Below, piece after piece: positions 62,062 to 64,000 of a DNA stretch of 64,000 nt (its first letter is position 1; each line of letters begins with the position of its first letter). The stretch is from Bacteroidales bacterium (GTDB taxonomy: Bacteria > Bacteroidota > Bacteroidia > Bacteroidales > Rikenellaceae): assembly GCA_910574205.1 (NCBI GenBank), contig CAJSYJ010000003.1, positions 391,207 to 455,206 on the forward strand. Direction: 5' to 3'. Both the position numbers and the translations under genes were made by a program. The notes beneath the pieces were generated by a model. It did not search any database. It worked only from the letters and a program-made list of their open reading frames with translations, and was not told where the DNA came from.

Positions 62062-63690
62062 CCATACCACCGAACAAACCATACAGCCTCCAAACAGCGC
62101 GCGGCAAGCACCTATACGACGACCGGTCGCGGAAATGCTATTGCACACTCGTCGACCTTGTACCGTCCTGATCGATAGATCCTATCCTCTTAAATATTGG
62201 GGTGCATCGACAATCCGGATAAATTGCCCGCTCTTTTGTCAAGTATTTCCGACAGCATTACCGGGATACGATCTAACCAGACATGCAAAATCGGTGTTAC
62301 TCCCCGTAAGATTCGTGCGCAGCAGATGAATGCCGCGTTTCACTCAATCCCTCCTCCTTCCCTCCGATGTCTGCTGAATATATATTACTCCCGCTAACAA
62401 CGACTCCGATCTGCACGTTGCAGAATAATATGCCGTAGAAAAAAACTGCCGCCCACACTCCGCCGGCTGGCGCAAGTAGTTACACATATTTAATAGCTGC
62501 CGTTCGACATACCGCAGGCACAGAATCCCGACAATATGATAATACACAACACCTTTGTCGGCCGACATTATCGCCCATATCACACAACTTTCACGCATCA
62601 AATGACATAAGCAGCACGTTACGGAGACAACGGAGATATATTTATCGATATACAAACCGCTCGACTATACAGATTCCCGACATAAAATATCATCTCCGCA
62701 TACAGCCTTTTCACACCGAACGGCATAATGGCTAAATAATAATAGGCCGGTCGTTTAGTGCACTAAGTACGTCCCGATCGGTAACCCAACCACACCGCTG
62801 CCGGCAATCTATTTACATCCAACTATATCTCTAAAAATAGCATAATTTCTACACCCTAAATACGATGATAAGTCGTTATACGAGGCACAGATCATTATCG
62901 TATCAACCAATGTTCGGCAACAGTATCCTGTTTCACAAGAACAAGCGCCCTCCCGTACCACATCGGCCGCTAATAATTAGCGGCCGACACGACTCGCAGC
63001 AGCATAATACCGGTTTCAGGAAAACAAGCGACGCCCAACACCAAATCGGTATCTATTAATTACCGAGATACAAGACTCTCGGCAGCAGAATGCCACATAA
63101 CACAACAAGACAAGTCCAACTAATTTACAACACATATGGTCGGCTTTGTACTGTTGCCATAGGCCGATGAAGCAAGCATTGCTCCCGCCAGCAGTACGTC
63201 GTTCCCATTGCCGAACAAGACTATGCGCAGAATGCCTCATCCCACCAGCTACTCCACAAGCATCACAATCATTCCTTCGTCAAAAGCGTTGCTATACAGT
63301 CTTTTCATTTAGCCGAGAAAAGAGCCGACCGATTCGGAGTATATCTACGCGGGAAAAGGTGCATGCAATGAATGCACACGGGATAAAGTCGGGCGAGTTT
63401 TGCTCAATGAATCAATTGTCTGCACAAGTGTAACGCCGTGGGTCTGTCGCTTTACTCGGATTTGTGCCAAAGGTTAACGGTTCTTCATCGCGTTCCTTTT
63501 CTCGACCCTGCATAGCCGTTCGGAGGTATTCGAATATATACGTCTCGACACGACCTCGGAGTCGGACGATAAGGCATATCAACGTCTTTCACATTGTCGA
63601 GCAAGGAAGCGCGAACGCAGATAATATCCCTCTCGGCCATTCACAAAATAAAAAAGAGATGCGGCAATCTGTCTTATTCCTCGAACAAAT
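62062..63690. other. 1.6-kb gene-poor region before the rRNA operon
   Basis: It is AT-richer than the rest of the window and has no ORF with recognisable motifs, signal peptides or good codon use; the longest minus frame (62344-62655) is 103 codons, Cys/Tyr-rich and unconvincing. A 12-bp perfect palindrome TTAGTGCACTAA lies at 62755-62766. No tRNA was recognised. Confidence 0.55.
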
Positions 63691-63725
63691 AAAAAAAGAA
63701 AGGGTAGATCGTTTGATCTACCCTT
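63691..63725 (-). terminator. Terminator of the rRNA operon
   Basis: On the minus strand AGGGTAGATC, loop AAAC, GATCTACCCT, then TTC and a T-run. It sits directly behind the 5S gene. Confidence 0.9.
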
Positions 63726-63728
63726 GAA

Positions 63729-63837
<109 letters not shown>

Positions 63838-63925
63838 AAAAGAACGTTGTTTTAATTGGATTTTTTTCAATGGTTCCAACTCCATTAAAGCTTGACACTT
63901 CGAAGATGAGATAGAAATTTTCAAG

Positions 63926-64000
63926 AAAGCCGTTCGGGTAATTAGTATTGCTCGACTTTGACATTACTGTCTTTACATCTGCAACCTATCAACGTAGTCG
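63926..64000 (-). rRNA. rrl: 23S ribosomal RNA, 3' end (partial)
   Basis: On the minus strand the window's last bases read CGACTACGTTGATAGGTTGC, then GTCGAGCAATACTAATTACC, the conserved 3' end of 23S. The gene continues beyond the window; its 3' limit is estimated. Confidence 0.9.

Noticed and set aside
62344..62655. 103-codon minus frame in the gene-poor region
   Set aside because: Cys/Tyr-rich, no family pattern, codon use unlike real genes of the window.

Overview
The window looks like chromosome from a high-GC member of the Bacteroidales, most like Alistipes/Rikenellaceae. The evidence is the Bacteroidetes promoter signature (a TAnnTTTG -7 box, often with a TTTG- or TTG-type -33 box 19-20 nt upstream), a DUF4270 lipoprotein, an archaeal/eukaryote-type prolyl-tRNA synthetase, tandem Skp/OmpH genes behind BamA, and a type II-C CRISPR locus with a Bacteroidetes-style repeat. 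Most of the window is housekeeping chromosome. The right edge enters a ribosomal RNA operon on the minus strand (5S complete, 3' end of 23S).

Layout. 1-7.7 kb: queA, a short glycogen-synthase-like protein, a DUF4270 lipoprotein, topA, a 109-bp tandem repeat and a secreted C1B peptidase. 7.7-12.5 kb, minus strand: a two-gene operon of a three-TM protein and a 1377-residue P-loop NTPase with a KAP-like layout (two TM segments between Walker A and Walker B, then about 1000 mostly helical residues). This is the best candidate for an undescribed, possibly defensive, system. 12.7-16.7 kb: a small secreted protein, proS, a cation diffusion facilitator, and an ECF sigma factor behind a palindromic promoter and followed by a 48-residue ORF. 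16.8-23.1 kb: a complete type II-C CRISPR-Cas locus, with a divergent tracrRNA, cas9, cas1, cas2, and an array of 13 intact and 2 decayed repeats. 23.6-34.5 kb: an FtsX/LolE permease, menG/ubiE, two small envelope proteins, a Cys/Glu-rich lipoprotein, a HAD phosphatase, a Ca2+/cation antiporter, a zinc peptidase and an SGNH-MBOAT-PAP2 operon. 34.5-52.2 kb: lysS, tpiA, a restriction-endonuclease-like gene broken by a stop at codon 6, apt, cca, a GDSL esterase, pdxJ, nadK, uppS, bamA, two Skp genes, guaB, a DUF3795 protein and guaA. 52.4-59.2 kb: small hypothetical genes, a 6S-like RNA, a zinc-ribbon/flavin-binding protein, ssb, lpxK, and a coupled operon of M23 peptidase, FMN-binding protein, ispD and PH-like protein. 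59.2-64 kb: two divergent nucleotidyltransferase-HEPN paralogues (one with a destroyed active site) around strongly structured DNA, 1.6 kb of gene-poor DNA, then rRNA.

How the parts fit. The envelope genes (bamA, skp, uppS, lpxK, M23 peptidase, FtsX/LolE, MBOAT) form scattered cell-surface modules. guaB/guaA and apt supply purines. The accessory content is the CRISPR locus, the KAP-like operon, the broken endonuclease and the NTase-HEPN pair. The KAP-like operon and the broken endonuclease gene share the same promoter-to-leader sequence with identical spacing, which suggests a common control or origin for candidate defence genes. Several repeat families sit between genes. One is a promoter cassette present twice in front of the CRISPR array and once in front of lysS. 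Another is an inverted-repeat element whose two copies show a compensatory base change.

Limits: everything is read by eye. Family names come from motifs, and no database search or folding program was run.
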